64,000 nucleotides of DNA from Ophiura sarsii (GCA_035610835.1 CM069448.1:7751607-7815606), one strand, 5' to 3'; positions 22,665 through 35,335 are shown, counted from the first letter of the stretch. Made by a program: numbers and translations. The notes: a model not told the origin generated them from the letters alone.

Positions 22665-23555
22665 TCCTATACCTCGCCGTTCCCTGCCATGCCCGACCAT
22701 ATCTCCCTATGCATAAGCCCTACATATATGTCTGATGCATAAGCCCTACATATATGTCTGACCATACCTCCCTATGCCTTCCTGTACATTGCTATGCCTC
22801 CTATACCTCGCCGATCCCGGCCATGCCCGACCATATCTCCCTATGCCTACCTATGTCTGACCATACCTCCCTATGCCTTCCTGTACCCTGCTATGCCTCC
22901 TATACCTCGCCGTTCCCTGCCATGCCCGAACATATTTCCCTATGCCTACCTATGTCTGACCATACCTCCATATGCCTTCCTGTACATTGCTATGCCTCCT
23001 ATACCTAGCCGTTCCCTGCCATACCTTCCTGTACCTTGCTATGCCTCCTATACAGCCGTTCCCTGCCATGCCTTCCTGTACCTTGCTATGCCTCCTATAC
23101 CTCGCCGTTCCCTGCCATGCCCGACCATATCTCCCTATGCCTACCTACGTCTAACCATACCTCCCTATGCCTTCCTATACCGTTGCTATGATAGCAACGG
23201 TATAGGAAGGCATAGGGAGGTATGAATGCTATGCCTCCTATACCTAGCCGTTCCCTGCCATCCCCGACCATATCTCCCTATGCCTACCTATGTCTGACCA
23301 TACCTCCCTATGACTTCATGTACCTTGCTATGCCTCCTATACCTCGCCGTTCCCTGCCATGCCCGACCATATCTCCCTATGCCTACCTATGTCTGACCAT
23401 ACCTCCATATGCCTTCATGTACCTTGCTATGCCTCTTATACCTCCCCGTTCCCGGCCATGCCCGACCATATCTCCCTATATGCCTACCTATGTTTGACCA
23501 TACCTCCCTGCCTTCCTGTACATTGCTATGCCTCCTATACCTCCCCGTTCCCTAT
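22665..23555. repeat. 99-bp satellite array with half-length units
   Basis: The landmark TGCTATGCCTCC recurs at 99-bp intervals (22791, 22890, 22989, and again 23229-23526), with ~48-bp short units near 23038-23090. The plus strand is pyrimidine-rich (TATGCCTCCTATACC, CCATATCTCCCTATGCC). Because 99 is divisible by three, long frames open in more than one register; these are not treated as genes. Confidence 0.9.
23156..23224. repeat. Perfect palindrome, 34-bp arms, 1-base spacer
   Basis: The left arm 23156-23189 begins CATACCTCCCTATGCC; the right arm 23191-23224 is its exact reverse complement, ending GGCATAGGGAGGTATG. The spacer is the single G at 23190. It sits within the 99-bp array and inverts part of a unit. 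Confidence 0.9.
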
Positions 23556-23559
23556 CTGG

Positions 23560-24862
23560 AATGGGAAGTAAGTTACTGTATTTTTTATAATATACAAACG
23601 AAAAATAGATAACTATCCCTTTAACTTTAAACGGCATAATGCATGCCCAAGATAATTCCATTTACCATTTTTTAGAAATAAGTGGAAGGGAGCATTTGTC
23701 TTACTGAATTTAATCAGTGTTTAAAACTAAAACCACGCTTTCCTGTTTTTCTGTATTTTCACGATGCCACGACTGTGTAAAAATAGGTTACAAGATGTAA
23801 TGGCTATAGGCCTATATTATATTTGGCTTGATTTACACATCAATACTATATATTGCCAGAGCTATTAGTTTCCAAATAAACATGGAATTTAATGAAAACA
23901 AAACCTAATTTTAATATATCAAACCGCACACAAAATTGTCATTCCTGATAAAAATCTGTTATCTTTATTTCAATTTCATTATTTCATTGAATGGTTTAAT
24001 GCATATGTTTTAGACTGCAATTTCGGGATATTCCATTATAAATGGAGTTAGGTCACACCTATCACATACTATGATGTGTTAATTATGCAGTGTCTATGAT
24101 GACTGAGAAATCTGGGTAACGTAGCTCACAGTCTTACGCGGTCGTTACAAATGAGTAATGTTCAGCATTTTCTCTGGCTAATACATAATATCACAGATTT
24201 ATTTTTCAACTCCAGTATGATTGCTTTCAGAATGCGCAGACAATGATGTCGTTGCCATTTTGTTTCTTCAAATAGCGCGTGTTAAAGTTGGATAACGTAG
24301 CTCACAGTAGTTTTGGTGGAAAGTATATTTGATTTTTGAATTGTACAAACACAAATGTCTAATAAAATCGTATTTCGTATCAAAAGAAAATAAGCAGGAC
24401 CAAATATACGTGGAAACGCGATTTTTAGCGTCTTGCAAGCTAGGTTAAATCATAGCCATGATAAAGGAAGGCGTTTGAAGTATAGAAAATATATATATAT
24501 GTCCGTGTAGAACTTGTTACTTCTACAAGAAAAACAACAAATTTACTAACCAAAATGCATGATCAAGTTTTTTTGGACCAAAGAATGGAAAAACGGTATT
24601 GGCACCATTTTTTTGTAGAATATATATAGAAAATTATAAGCAGTTTCAAGGCTCCCACACTATTTGTTTGTCTTACATTTTGATAGATGTTTTCACACCT
24701 TTCCCCTCCCCTCCCCCTCTCCCTCCCCTCCCCTCCCCTCTCCCTCCCCTCCCCTCTCTCCTTGCTCTTTTTCCTATGGCCCCGATGTACCGACGACCTT
24801 CAATGTAAAGACGTCACTGTACTGTAGGTTATAATAGGTGTACAAATTCAACTTTCACCTTA
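23560..24862. other. No gene; CT-rich tract at 24697-24770
   Basis: AT-rich sequence. The tract of CCCCTCCC repeats near 24697-24770 is simple low-complexity DNA. GTAGCTCACAGT occurs twice, near 24121 and 24297, in similar contexts but without wider similarity that I could extend. Confidence 0.45.
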
Positions 24863-25396
24863 GGGATCACGTCAAAACTCGACCGCCCGGCAACCGCCGG
24901 TTACGGCCGGTTCCGTTCGGTTCTCACAAAACGTGTCGTCTGTTATAATATACACACATAATGAGGTCAAATAGTAACACTCTGGTGAGCACGACCGGTT
25001 GAAAGTGCCTCGTCACACACGTGAGCAATAACATCTTGAAGTAATGGGCTCTTTTAAGACTTAAAAGTCTCAGTTGACAACCAGTACAATACAGCTATTG
25101 ATTTTCGCTGGGGTTGGGTTTTTCAATCTGTTTATAGCTCAATTAACTTTTTAAAATCAATACCGAAAGTCTATGAATGTTTGTTTTTTATAGAACGATT
25201 ATAGAGAGAGCTATTATGACCGCAAAGTAACAGATTGATAGTGTAAATTGGTCAGATTACAGCATTAAGTCAACCGGCGGTTGTTCAGTGTTGCATGCGC
25301 GAATATTCATATACCAGTAAAACATTTGACCTGGAAGAACCGGGCGGAACCGCCCGTAACCGGCAGTCAACGGGCGGTCGAGTTTTGACGTCTCCC
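24863..25396. mobile_element. 534-bp MITE, ~60-bp inverted ends, CTTA target repeat
   Basis: Left end GGGATCACGTCAAAACTCG, right end CGAGTTTTGACGTCTCCC. Arms continue with CCGGTTACGG-type words for about 60 bp. CTTA flanks both sides (24859-24862 and 25397-25400), a possible 4-bp duplication. No coding capacity. Confidence 0.75.
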
Positions 25397-25980
25397 CTTA
25401 GAGGTTAAAATTGGTGCCAACTAAAGAGCTCATTCACATTGTCACCACTATAACCTAAAATATCTAAAAAGATTAATAATTGTCACACATAGTTCTAAAA
25501 CATGAAAGATCACCTACTTTGACCAACAAATCTCCCAATTATCACTAAAAACAATACTTTTTAAAGTTCAAAATCACCCAATTTAACTAAAAATTGCACC
25601 TAAAATTTAGATCATAAATGTGTGTAACATCCAATCCAAGATGGTGCATCCATCAGAAAAAGAAGATATTTCAAGACAACAATTTACCGACAAATTGCGC
25701 ACGTGAACACTACTAACTTGCCACTCTCCGCAAATCCAAAATCAAACGTTTTGTTGCCAGATTTATTTTTTTCAAATTGAAAAGTAGGCCTAATCCTTTA
25801 AATCTTAACCTAAATCTCACCAAAAGCAACTTATTGTGTACTATACATGTCAAATTAACTTGTAAATATCTGCGAACACTGAAAAACGAAATGGCCAACA
25901 GTGTCCACATTTTTCTGATCGTAAATGTTGGCTGACATAATTCATCAATTAGGGCAAATAGGTATAAAGGTACGAGGGCG
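25397..25980. other. No feature recognised
   Basis: AT-rich sequence between a MITE and the interrupted ORF. No matched splice sites, repeat ends or RNA gene seen. Confidence 0.4.
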
Positions 25981-25982
25981 GA

Positions 25983-27044
25983 TCAGAAGGATTTGGCCCA
26001 TGTTTCTGAAGATGGCCGTACAATTTCAATGACTACATGCACAATCCCTTGAAGAAGCTTCCCATGACGTCTATCGTATAATACACCGTTGCATCCTCCT
26101 CCACCACTTCTCGAAGCATGGGCAGTATCGTAGGAAGGTCTCATCTCTGAATGTAGAGCTTTGGCTATAATATTAATAGGTCTAGGATCCTTGAAAAAGG
26201 CCTCCCACACTGCAAAAACTGTGGTGTTAAATTTAACACCACGGGTGTTAAATTTAACACCAGTGCGGATTCACTATAGGACCACACCACCTGGTGTTAA
26301 AATGACACCATCACTAGTGTTACAACGTTGGTGTTAAATATAACACCAATGGGTGTTACAATATGACAACACCAGTAACAATTTTATATAGATGGTGTAA
26401 AAACATTAAAAACTTTACACCTTCTGGTGTTAATATTTTTTTTTTTTTTACACCTTCTGGTGTTAAAATATTAATGTTAGATAAATTGAAGTATACTTTA
26501 ACAATAAAATACTTGCAAATAACATATTTCACTGTTCAACAGTTCAAATTTATTAAAACTTGAACGTTTTTGTGAATTAATGTTCTTACTTGCCATTTAA
26601 TTATGGAATGGTGCATGTTGCAGATCGAATCACTAGATCAAATGTATAAATATACAATCCAAAGTGTTAAAAAACCAATATAACCCACCCCCATGCGCAT
26701 GTGTGGAATAGTGACACCCATGGGAGTTATTCTTACACCAAGTTTAACACAAGAAATTTAACACCATGAGAAGTGTTACATCAGTTATTCCTATGGTGTT
26801 GACCTAACACCAACATTAACACCAGGAGCGTAACACCGGCTCAGTGTTGCAGTTTAACACCGGAGTTTTTGCAGTGCAGCAATATTTGATTTGATTGTTG
26901 GGAAAGAGCCAGATGACGCAGGAAGCAATGCTGTGTGATTAGGGTGGATGGTCCATCAACATGATCAAGGATACCATTTTCATCAAGGTTTGTCTGGGTG
27001 AGGCAAGCTTTGTGAGGATTATCATCGTCATAACGATGCAGCAT
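25983..27044 (-). pseudogene. Unidentified ORF split by a CACTA-like element
   Basis: Two minus-strand frames flank the element at 26208-26876: upstream, MLHRYDDDNPHKACLTQ... up to SNQILL; downstream, WEAFFKDPRPINIIAKALHSE... to a stop at 25983. Removing the element, with or without a 3-bp duplication, leaves both halves in the same frame, giving about 130 residues. The composition looks protein-like, but I do not recognise the family. It could be a gene remnant or part of an older transposon. No start context or splice sites were established. Confidence 0.4.
26208..26876. mobile_element. 669-bp non-autonomous CACTA-like element
   Basis: Ends are CACTGCAAAAACT and the inverted AGTTTTTGCAGTG. 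Many subterminal GGTGTTA/TAACACC copies lie in both orientations, the usual layout of CACTA (EnSpm) elements. Flanking triplets (CCA, CAG) are not identical. No transposase frame. Confidence 0.75.
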
Positions 27045-27134
27045 GATTCGATACCGAATGATAACTCAAAGCACAACAAAAGCAAGACTAAGAAACAACG
27101 CGCACACCAATCCCTGCTTGTTTTATCCCACCCG

Positions 27135-27175
27135 GGATGTTAAGCAGTACCAAAGAAGAAGAAGAAGAAGAAGAT
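27135..27175. repeat. (GAA)n tail, possible retroelement 3' end
   Basis: GTTAAGCAGTACCAAAG is followed by six GAA units. Short repeats after such a motif often mark a LINE 3' end, but no reverse-transcriptase remnant lies upstream. Confidence 0.35.
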
Positions 27176-27519
27176 ATCTAGCCTATAATATGCAGCAGTG
27201 GAAATACCCACATGACTTTCCAACGGGTATAGACAGTCCCGGGGTAGATCAACCCTGGGTGGTTACGGTTAGGGTTAGGGAAGTCCCGTGGGCGGACAGT
27301 CCGGGGGCGGGCAGCCCCCGGGTTGGACAGTCATGTGACAGAACTTAGTAATCCGCCCTCTTGATAGCCTGGGTCATTGTCTTCGAATGCTGATGCTATG
27401 GTCTCCAATTGTATAATTGCAACCCGCCTGGTGCTTATCCTTTAGAAAGATCTGATAAACAGGTTTAGCGTATTGTGGGGTGGAGGTGGTGGAGAGAGGT
27501 TAGTAGGCCTATAGGTTTT

Positions 27520-28362
27520 CCCAGTTAGTTTAACACTTTATTCATTATATTTCATATCTCGTTAAGTTTGAATTCGTCCCAAAATTTTGAAGGTTGCATT
27601 TGTTAAAGTAAATTTCGTCTTTGGTCAAGTATATTCATATTTTGCGCAATGAATTTCATTTCATGTTCATTTTATTTCGTCCTTTATAACACACTTCCAT
27701 TTCGTCTGATACAGCGGTAACCTACTAATGTATACATTTATTTCGTCTTTGATTAAATAGTTTCATATTTAGTTCACTTTATTTCGTCCCATGTGGAACG
27801 TCCTGCCTAGAAGCATGTAAAATCCAGCTATAGGCCTATACGTTTTATATATATATATATTTATTTTTTCTTTCTTTCTTTCTTTCTTTCTTGTTCGTTC
27901 TTTTATCTTCTTTTATTTCATATGATTTATATCACCAACTTTCTTGAATGACTTAATGGGACTTTGTGCAAGTTGTTTGCACTTTGGTGTGGTATCTTTA
28001 GATGGTAAAACCATGCAAAAACAATATCCACGTTTTCAGTTTTGTTTCAATATAGACCTATATCTAACCTGCAATGTAGGCCTATTTTTCTAACACCTGA
28101 CGAATATATGTGATAAAAGTATTAAAAATAATGAACAAAGACAATTATATGTGTGCATAGACCCGCTACCCATCAGATGATACGAATTCAATCTTTCCTT
28201 GACGAAAGGAAATGACCAATGAATTAAATGAAATGGTCATACTTTGAAATATAATGCTCATTGACGAAATTTATCTAACAAAATGCGTAAGTCAGATTTT
28301 GGGGACGAATTCTAACTTAACGAGATATGAAATATAATGAAAAAAGTGTTAAACTAACTGGG
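27520..28362. mobile_element. 843-bp inverted-repeat element ending at the assembly gap
   Basis: The left arm begins CCCAGTTAGTTTAACAC; the right arm ends GTGTTAAACTAACTGGG. Arms match for about 60 bp, including CATATCTCGTTAAG. The interior repeats ATTTCGTC. The right end is the last sequenced base before the Ns. No coding frame. Confidence 0.8.
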
Positions 28363-28462
28363 NNNNNNNNNNNNNNNNNNNNNNNNNNNNNNNNNNNNNN
28401 NNNNNNNNNNNNNNNNNNNNNNNNNNNNNNNNNNNNNNNNNNNNNNNNNNNNNNNNNNNNNN
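28363..28462. other. Assembly gap, 100 Ns
   Basis: Exactly 100 N, the usual placeholder for a gap of unknown size. Anything read across it is unreliable. Confidence 0.98.
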
Positions 28463-28972
28463 ACAAAATGCGAGAGGTCACAGTATAGGTCGAGGGGGAA
28501 ATGCGACTATGAAATATGATTGTATCTTGATCACACAAGTATGTTATAAAATGAGCTTGATTGGGAAACTTGGCAATTTTTCGTTATTTTCTATATTGTC
28601 GAAAGTGTAATTGGAAATACATGTAAAAACGCCATTGACTTGTAGCAACACGCATGTGTCGGGGTGTACATGCGTGTTTGTCTTATTGTGATTGGTTTAC
28701 TACTAGAGATCATTATTATTCATGATTATAGAAAATGAGCGGAAAGTAAAATACAGCCGTCAAAGTGAAAAATGGGTGGGGAGGTCGTTTTTCGTTAATT
28801 GATGTTAATTGCTTCTGTATATTCTTCAAACTATATCTGCGGTTTCTGCGGCCAAAATTAATGGAAAATGATGTTTTCAAAGGTTTTTCATCATGTAGTA
28901 CTGTTAGAAATTCTCGAAAAAGAGTAAAACTTGCGAATATTGCCTTGCCAAAATGCTGAATTTGCATGCGTT

Positions 28973-29411
28973 AGGCCAAAAAAAAAGAAAGTTGTGTTGC
29001 CCTCAGCGACCGACCCTAAAATCGTAAAAACTAGGGTCGCGTTTTTTAAAATAAAATTTAAATTTTTAAAAAAAATTTTAGATTCAAATTTGATTAAAAG
29101 TGTCTAAATATTACTATTTCTTGCTTGAAATGAATAAATAAGCCTAAATAAATGTTTTTAGACTATTGTCACACTAGAAACATTAGTTAAATTGACATAT
29201 AGGCATATACCAATTTTGTCTTGACATAAACCATATATTTTTCAGCAAAAAAGAAAAATAAAATTGAAGAAAAAAAAATTGAAAAAAAATTGTGAAAAAA
29301 AAATTGTGAAAAAACAAATTGTGAAAAAAAAGAAGAAACAAATTCCGACCACCCGACCCGAATTTAAATTTTTGGCACTTGAGGGCAACACAACTTTTTT
29401 TTTGTGGCCTT
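28973..29411. mobile_element. ~440-bp inverted-repeat element
   Basis: Left end GGCCAAAAAAAAAGAAAG followed by TTGTGTTGCCCTCA; right end TGAGGGCAACACAAC followed by a T run and GTGGCC. GACCGACCC and related words are inverted further in. The centre is A-rich low-complexity sequence. No coding capacity. Confidence 0.75.
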
Positions 29412-29758
29412 ATCGTGCCCTAATATTTTGTATTATTACACCTCATAAATATTCAGGAGATAATAGGCTTAAATCCTACCATTTCATTAGTCAATTGAGC
29501 TGGACACAGTGATAATAAATTGAGCTATTGAAGAAATTGAGCTTTTTCCCGTGTGGTAATTTTGACTATTTCCCTATATCATCGTACCCATCGTACCCAG
29601 AGACAAAAGTTCTGTACATATAGCTCTCACACACTTTTATTTATGAGGTGTAGTAAAACAAATACTACATGGTATATCGGGGAAACAGTGCAACTATTTT
29701 CCCTTCGGTACTGGCTACAGGCCAACCACCCCTCACCCTCATATCCCTAATAGCTTCT

Positions 29759-30250
29759 GGGGTCACACTACTAAATAGAGCTCCATAGGGATATGTACAA
29801 CAACACTGATATAAAACTCTGTTTTAGACCACTAAATTGCAAAATTGGACCTTGTAGAGTGATTTCTTCTGAAAGATGATTACATTTTATCACCAAAAAG
29901 TGGGGAAAAAATAGGTAGGTGAACCTGCTCGATTTTTCAAAATACGCCCATGGAGTTGACTTCCTCTCTGACGAGATTGGAAATGCCGGCGTAATTGTCA
30001 ATGTTTCCAGTAAAAAAAGCATTTTTGAAAGATCTCTCAAAATTTATCTAGATGATATTCACAGTTTATAGTTAGGGTGCATGTAGGTTATGTCCCATTA
30101 ATCATACTTAATCAAAAATCATAGGCATTTACGCAATTGTATTACTGTCAAGACTTTTTGCCATTAGGATTTTGCCATGCATATTTTCCGATTCTAGTTT
30201 TAAACACCGCCCTTAAGGATAGGGGATACCCCATTTAGTGTAGTGCACCC
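29759..30250. mobile_element. TTAA-type MITE family E, copy 1
   Basis: About 490 bp, closely matching 34084-34572 along its whole length. Ends: GGGGTCACACTACTAAATAG and CATTTAGTGTAGTGCACCC followed by TTAA. The left TTAA is lost. No coding capacity. Confidence 0.85.
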
Positions 30251-32947
30251 TTAAGGAAATTGATAATGTGCTGAATGTACTGGAATAGTGACCTTGAATC
30301 ATTTGGAACATTTTGTGATCATTTTAATGATATTTCCATGTTGTTATAATTATTTATGAGTGGAAATTGTCATGTATGGATACCTGCTATCTACTGAAGA
30401 TAGCAAAATTAACATAGCAATATTACATTTTGTGAAGACAGCTACCATCTTTTTTAAAAGAAATACTTGTCAGGACAGCGTTCATCCTTTTGAAAGAAAT
30501 TCTTGTTGAATTGAATGTCGGTGTGTTTTTACTGACAGGGGGTACATGCACTGTGTTGTTGTACAAAAATAATCAAAATATATTCCAAAAGGATAACGTT
30601 AGTGACTTTCCCCACCAATGTTCAAATTTGATTAATTCATCTACAAAATAACAGAGCAGATGTACACTTAATCAGGTCAGACTTTGTATCATTTAACTTA
30701 CCTGTTAAATGGTTTTGCCTCCAGAATGCAGGCATTATACACAATACCTTCATGGATGTGACCCTCACATCTTGAAATAGTTTTACAACTTTCCGAATCT
30801 CAAGTGTTTGCCCCGGGCAAAAGTCACATGACTCGCTACATACCTGAGTCTCCGCGTATACATCATATAAACCCCATGATGCAATACCGAAGAGTGGCTA
30901 CAAACATCAAATGTGAACGAATTCCGTAACAGTCATTCTATGACTGTTAGGGCATCATTACTTCATGTACATGCATGTGTACATGTAGGTCTAATACATG
31001 CTCAGCATTGCGTTTATTGAATTATTGCAATACCCCGCCCATTGTTACACCATGGTTATACACGCAATAATCTGTAAGGCCAATTGTTATTGAAAGGAGC
31101 CAATCGTCGTTGAATCGATTCTTTTTTCCCATCTGATCTGTTTGTAGCTATCTGTTCGTTTGAGACATGGAATATTTTTTTAATATTAATTAAATTGTGC
31201 GGTACGCTGTTTTCGCGGTTGTTTAGGCGAATATCAATTAAATTGGCATGATTTAAGACTTTGAAGGGGGAATTAAATGTGAATTTGACGGACATCCAAA
31301 GCAACAATTAGAAATTGGATTCCAACAAAATATAGATTACTGTATAGATTACGCATTATTAACGCACGGAGACAGCGTCTTGTGAATATATTTTCTTTTT
31401 TATCACAATTATAATTAGATTTAACCGATGATTCTGATTTTTCAAATAATTGCTCAATGTTCATCCCTTTGTACCCTATCCCCTCCCTTTCCTGGCGCCC
31501 TCCTTTCATTTCGCAATACATGTGTATGAGTATGAAAACAGTTGGGACAATAATCAATCAAGTTCATACCGAAAAAAATTGTACTACCTATGTATAGATT
31601 ACGCATAACGCATGGAGACGGCCGCATCTGGTGAATATATTTTCATTTTATATTACGTTTTTATCGCCATACTAGAATTATTTTAGGGGGGGGGGGGGTC
31701 GTCTCCTACATAAACATTATAGGGGACGTAACCCTTCCCATATGCACCGCCTATGCTCCTTACCCTTCCTTCTTCCCTTCTTCCTCCTTTTATTTTTATT
31801 TTTACTCTTTTGTCAATGACTGTCAATGAGGGGGTGGGGGTTGCTGGGCCACCCCCTTTAAAACATCACTGGCCAGGGTTTTGTTTTCATATGGGGGCTG
31901 GCAAGAAATCATAAATGTTGACTGATGCAGTCTTAAAATAAAGATGTGTGCGAAACGCGCAAACATTCATAGCTTACACTAATTTTGCCAGCCATGATTG
32001 AGGTACATTTTGGCTTTATACGACCTTCTTAAAACGGAAATTAATGTTTTGAGCACGTCCAGGGTGGGTGGGGGGAGGGGCATTTGATATAGCTTAAATC
32101 CAAATTATTTAACTTCAAACATTATTATTTGTCATTGTCTTCAAACTCAACTAAATTTAGAAATAAAAAACTCCCCCTAATTGATAATGATAACCACAAA
32201 TAATTCAACTTCAATAAATTACCCAACAATTCACAAATATTAAATTAAAACACCAAACATGACCATTTTATTTTTAAATGTCCTATTGGTATCATATGTC
32301 ATGGATTAGTAGTACCATAGAACAATATACTGTAATGTGCCTTTCATTCATATAGTAGGCCAATAACAGAGGATCATTGATTTTCAATGTCAAAAAATTA
32401 TTGTCTAAGCTGATGAAATGCTTACCAGATTTCGTTCTCATTTGTGTTGGAATCCAATATCCAACTGGTGCTTTGGATATTGATTCGCATTGCAACCGCG
32501 AAACCCGCGAACGGCACAAAATAATTTAGATACAAAATGATTCCACACCCAGTCTATTTCAACGAAGCAACAAATATGACAAACAGATAATATGTTGGTA
32601 CATGCACATGACCGTACAATCATGTAGGCCTAAACATGGGAAATCAGAATATCGATTCAATGATGAAACGATTGACTCTTTTCATAATGGCACAATTGGC
32701 CTTTCCCAGATTATTTATTTGTGTAACAATGGGGCTAGGGTCTCAATAAGTCAATTTACGCAACGCTGAACGCGAACAAGTAAAAGTAGAACTGCATTCA
32801 AATTATTGAATTTAGACAATCATTCCAAATCAAATTAAAAGTATCTTGTCCGTGGATTCACAAATATTATCATGATTATGGGGAACGATAAACAAACCCA
32901 ACATAAAATTACTAAATTTAATATGATACCAACGAAGACAAAAAAGC

Positions 32948-33019
32948 ATTCTCGGTGGGATTCGAACCCCCGGCCTTTTGATCATAAACCCAATGCTCTA
33001 CCGATTGAGCCAACGGCGC
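32948..33019 (-). tRNA. tRNA-like pseudogene or SINE head
   Basis: Box A (TGGCTCAATCGG) and box B (GGTTCGAATCC) are intact; D-arm GCTC/GAGC pairs, and the anticodon loop TTTATGA would read UAU. The acceptor arms GCGCCGT and CGAGAAT do not pair, and the anticodon and T stems have mismatches. It is therefore unlikely to be a working tRNA; a tRNA-derived SINE or pseudogene fits better. Confidence 0.55.
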
Positions 33020-33199
33020 ACTGTACTGTTGTTTAAATATAAATAGATTCAAATATCGTTTGTGAACACTATTACTATCCCAAAAATTGGAAGTTAATAA
33101 TGCTTTAATTTATGTTTTTAACATAGGGTTCTCGCTTAAAAATTGATTCGATGCTGCTTCAGATTGTAACTCTGGTTTCATTGACATACATAGAATGAC

Positions 33200-33395
33200 T
33201 GTTAAAAACATAATAAGGACCCCAATGGAAATAAGCCCTTTTCAGAGCTTTCTTGGGCTATCCTTGGCATTATATGTTTTCTTGTATTAATATGTTGTGT
33301 TAATTTTGTAAGTTTTTAAGATTTGTATATTTGATCTGATGTATTGTATCTCTGTGTCTTGATATGCCAAATAAAACTAAACTAAACTAAACTAG
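33200..33395 (+). mobile_element. LINE 3' end with (AAACT)n tail
   Basis: Sequence beginning near ATAAGGACCCCAATGG and AAATAAGCCC, ending CCAAATAAAACTAAACTAAAC. A short tandem tail after an AATAAA-containing 3'UTR is typical of CR1/L2-type LINEs. No coding part remains. Confidence 0.6.
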
Positions 33396-34083
33396 ACACG
33401 GAATTCGTTCACATTTGATGTTTGTAGCCACTCTTCGGTATTGCATCATGGGGTTTATATGATACGTGTACACGGAACTTGGGTAAGTAGCGAGTCATGT
33501 GACTTTTGCCCAGGGCAAACCCTTGAGATTCGGAAAGGCCTTTAACTTAGTAACACAACATAAGCTTAAGCCTACTCCATCCATCATCCATGCATGGAAT
33601 AATTTTAAAAACAAAATATATATATATAAGCTTACTTCATAGATTGTTTCAAATGTGGCCAAATTTTACTCAAAGCTTCATAGTAAGTTACTTTTATGCT
33701 CAGTATCACCCCCCCCCCCCCCCCCATGTACCCTAATCAACTGCTTACGTGACATTTTACCCAAGTGTTGCACCTAAAAACTGCAGGACTGCTGAATTTG
33801 ATCCGACATTGTCCGGTCAGCTGAGATGAAAGGCAGCGGTTTGTTTAAAAATCATCCTTTTTTTCTCTAAAAAGCATAGTATTACAGTTTCCAATAGGCT
33901 TACTTACAAAACACATCAAAATGGGTCAAAATTAAGGCAACAATTGGATCGAAACAATCTCATTCTGGTTGAAAAATCCTTGTTTACAATATCTGTCTCC
34001 AATAAAATTCAAAAACAGCTTATATCTGACCTAATTATACTTAAATACGGGGTCAAGGGTCAAATATGGCCGAATTCTTTTAA

Positions 34084-34572
34084 GGGGTCACACTACTAAA
34101 TAGAGCTCCATAGGGATATGTACAAAAACACTGATATAAAACTCTGTTTCAGACCACTAAATTGCGAAATTGGACCTTGTAGAGTGATTTTTTTCTGAAA
34201 GATGATTACATTTTCTCACCAAAAAGTGAAGAAAATAGGTAGGTGAACCTGCTTGATTTTTCAAAATACGCCCATAGAGTTGACTACCTCTCTGATGAGA
34301 TTGGAAATGCCGGCGTAATCGGCAATGTTTCCAGTAAAAAACACAAATTTGAAAGATCTCTCAAAATTTATCTAGATGATATTCACAGTTTATAGTCAGG
34401 GTGCATGTAGGTGAATGTCCCATTAATCATAATTAATCAAAAATCATAGGCAGTTACGCAATTGTATTACTGTCAAGTCTTTTAATTGAGGATTTTGCCA
34501 TGCATATTTTCCGATTCTAGTTTTAAACACCGCCCTTAAGGGTAGGGATACCCCATTTAGTGTAGTGCACCC
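34084..34572. mobile_element. TTAA-type MITE family E, copy 2 (complete)
   Basis: TTAA on both sides (34080-34083, 34573-34576). Ends GGGGTCACACTAC and GTAGTGCACCC are imperfect inverted copies. High similarity to 29759-30250 over the whole length suggests recent movement of the family. Confidence 0.85.
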
Positions 34573-35335
34573 TTAAGGGGGCTGTCAAGTGTCGTTTTAT
34601 GAATTTGTCAAGCACTGTAACTTTCAAACTATTTATGTGTTGTACATAAAAGTATACACTTTTTTGAATGAAATGAGTCGGGGAATCCATTTTTTGTATC
34701 AAAAATCGTGATTTTTATATTTTTGCCCAAAAATGCCTCTCTTTTGCCTAAATTTTATTAACAACCTAACAAAATAATTTTTAAGTAAAAAATTCTAAAA
34801 TTTTACAGAAAGCATCTTAATTCAATTATCTAGGAAGTGTTTTTTTTTTTGCCTTTAAAATTTTTAGTTTTGAAATTATTGACCAAAAAGTGCTAAAAAT
34901 GTGAATTTTGGGATAAAATATCTCAAAATTCACATTTCACAATAGAGTCGCTCTGGACAAAATTCACATATTCACAATAGAGTCGCTCTGGACAAACTCG
35001 AATAGCAAGTACAATGCAGTATTTTCACCTGCAAATCTTAAGAAAATGATTTGTGTTTAAAGGGACACTAAGAGATGTGTTGGAGGCTGTGCCCTCAATT
35101 TTGATAAAAACTGGGATTGGTATATTTCTATAATTGTATTATATGTATGAGCTTACACCTATAAGGATTAAGAAAAATCAGCCCTCTTTGTACAACAAAA
35201 CGTTGATTCAAAAATGCTGATCGAGCCGTGATCAGCATTTTACGTCAGACAGTGTCCCCCTGCAGCACGGGTGATACATAACACGAACCATGTTTACATA
35301 GAGGGAGTTTTTAAGAAAAGGTGGTATTGTTTTAA

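Larger units (their letters stand above)
30789..33536. mobile_element. 2.7-kb element bounded by ~140-bp inverted repeats
   Basis: Left arm 30789-30928 (TTTCCGAATCTCAAG ... GAACGAATTCCGT) and right arm 33397-33536 (ACGGAATTCGTTC ... CTTGAGATTCGGAAA) are inverted copies. The interior holds a tRNA-like sequence and a LINE 3' tail that abuts the right arm. No transposase is visible. It could be one old foldback element or two MITE ends facing each other. Confidence 0.65.

Noticed and set aside
22754..23612. Repeat proteins from the 99-bp array
   Set aside because: More than one frame is open because the unit is divisible by three; no coding flank.
27259..27280. Telomere-like GGTTAGGGTTAGGG
   Set aside because: Only about two exact units, with none in the surrounding sequence; too short for an interstitial telomere.
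32948..33019. Functional tRNA-Ile(UAU)
   Set aside because: The acceptor stem does not pair and two other stems have mismatches, so it is listed as a pseudogene or SINE head.
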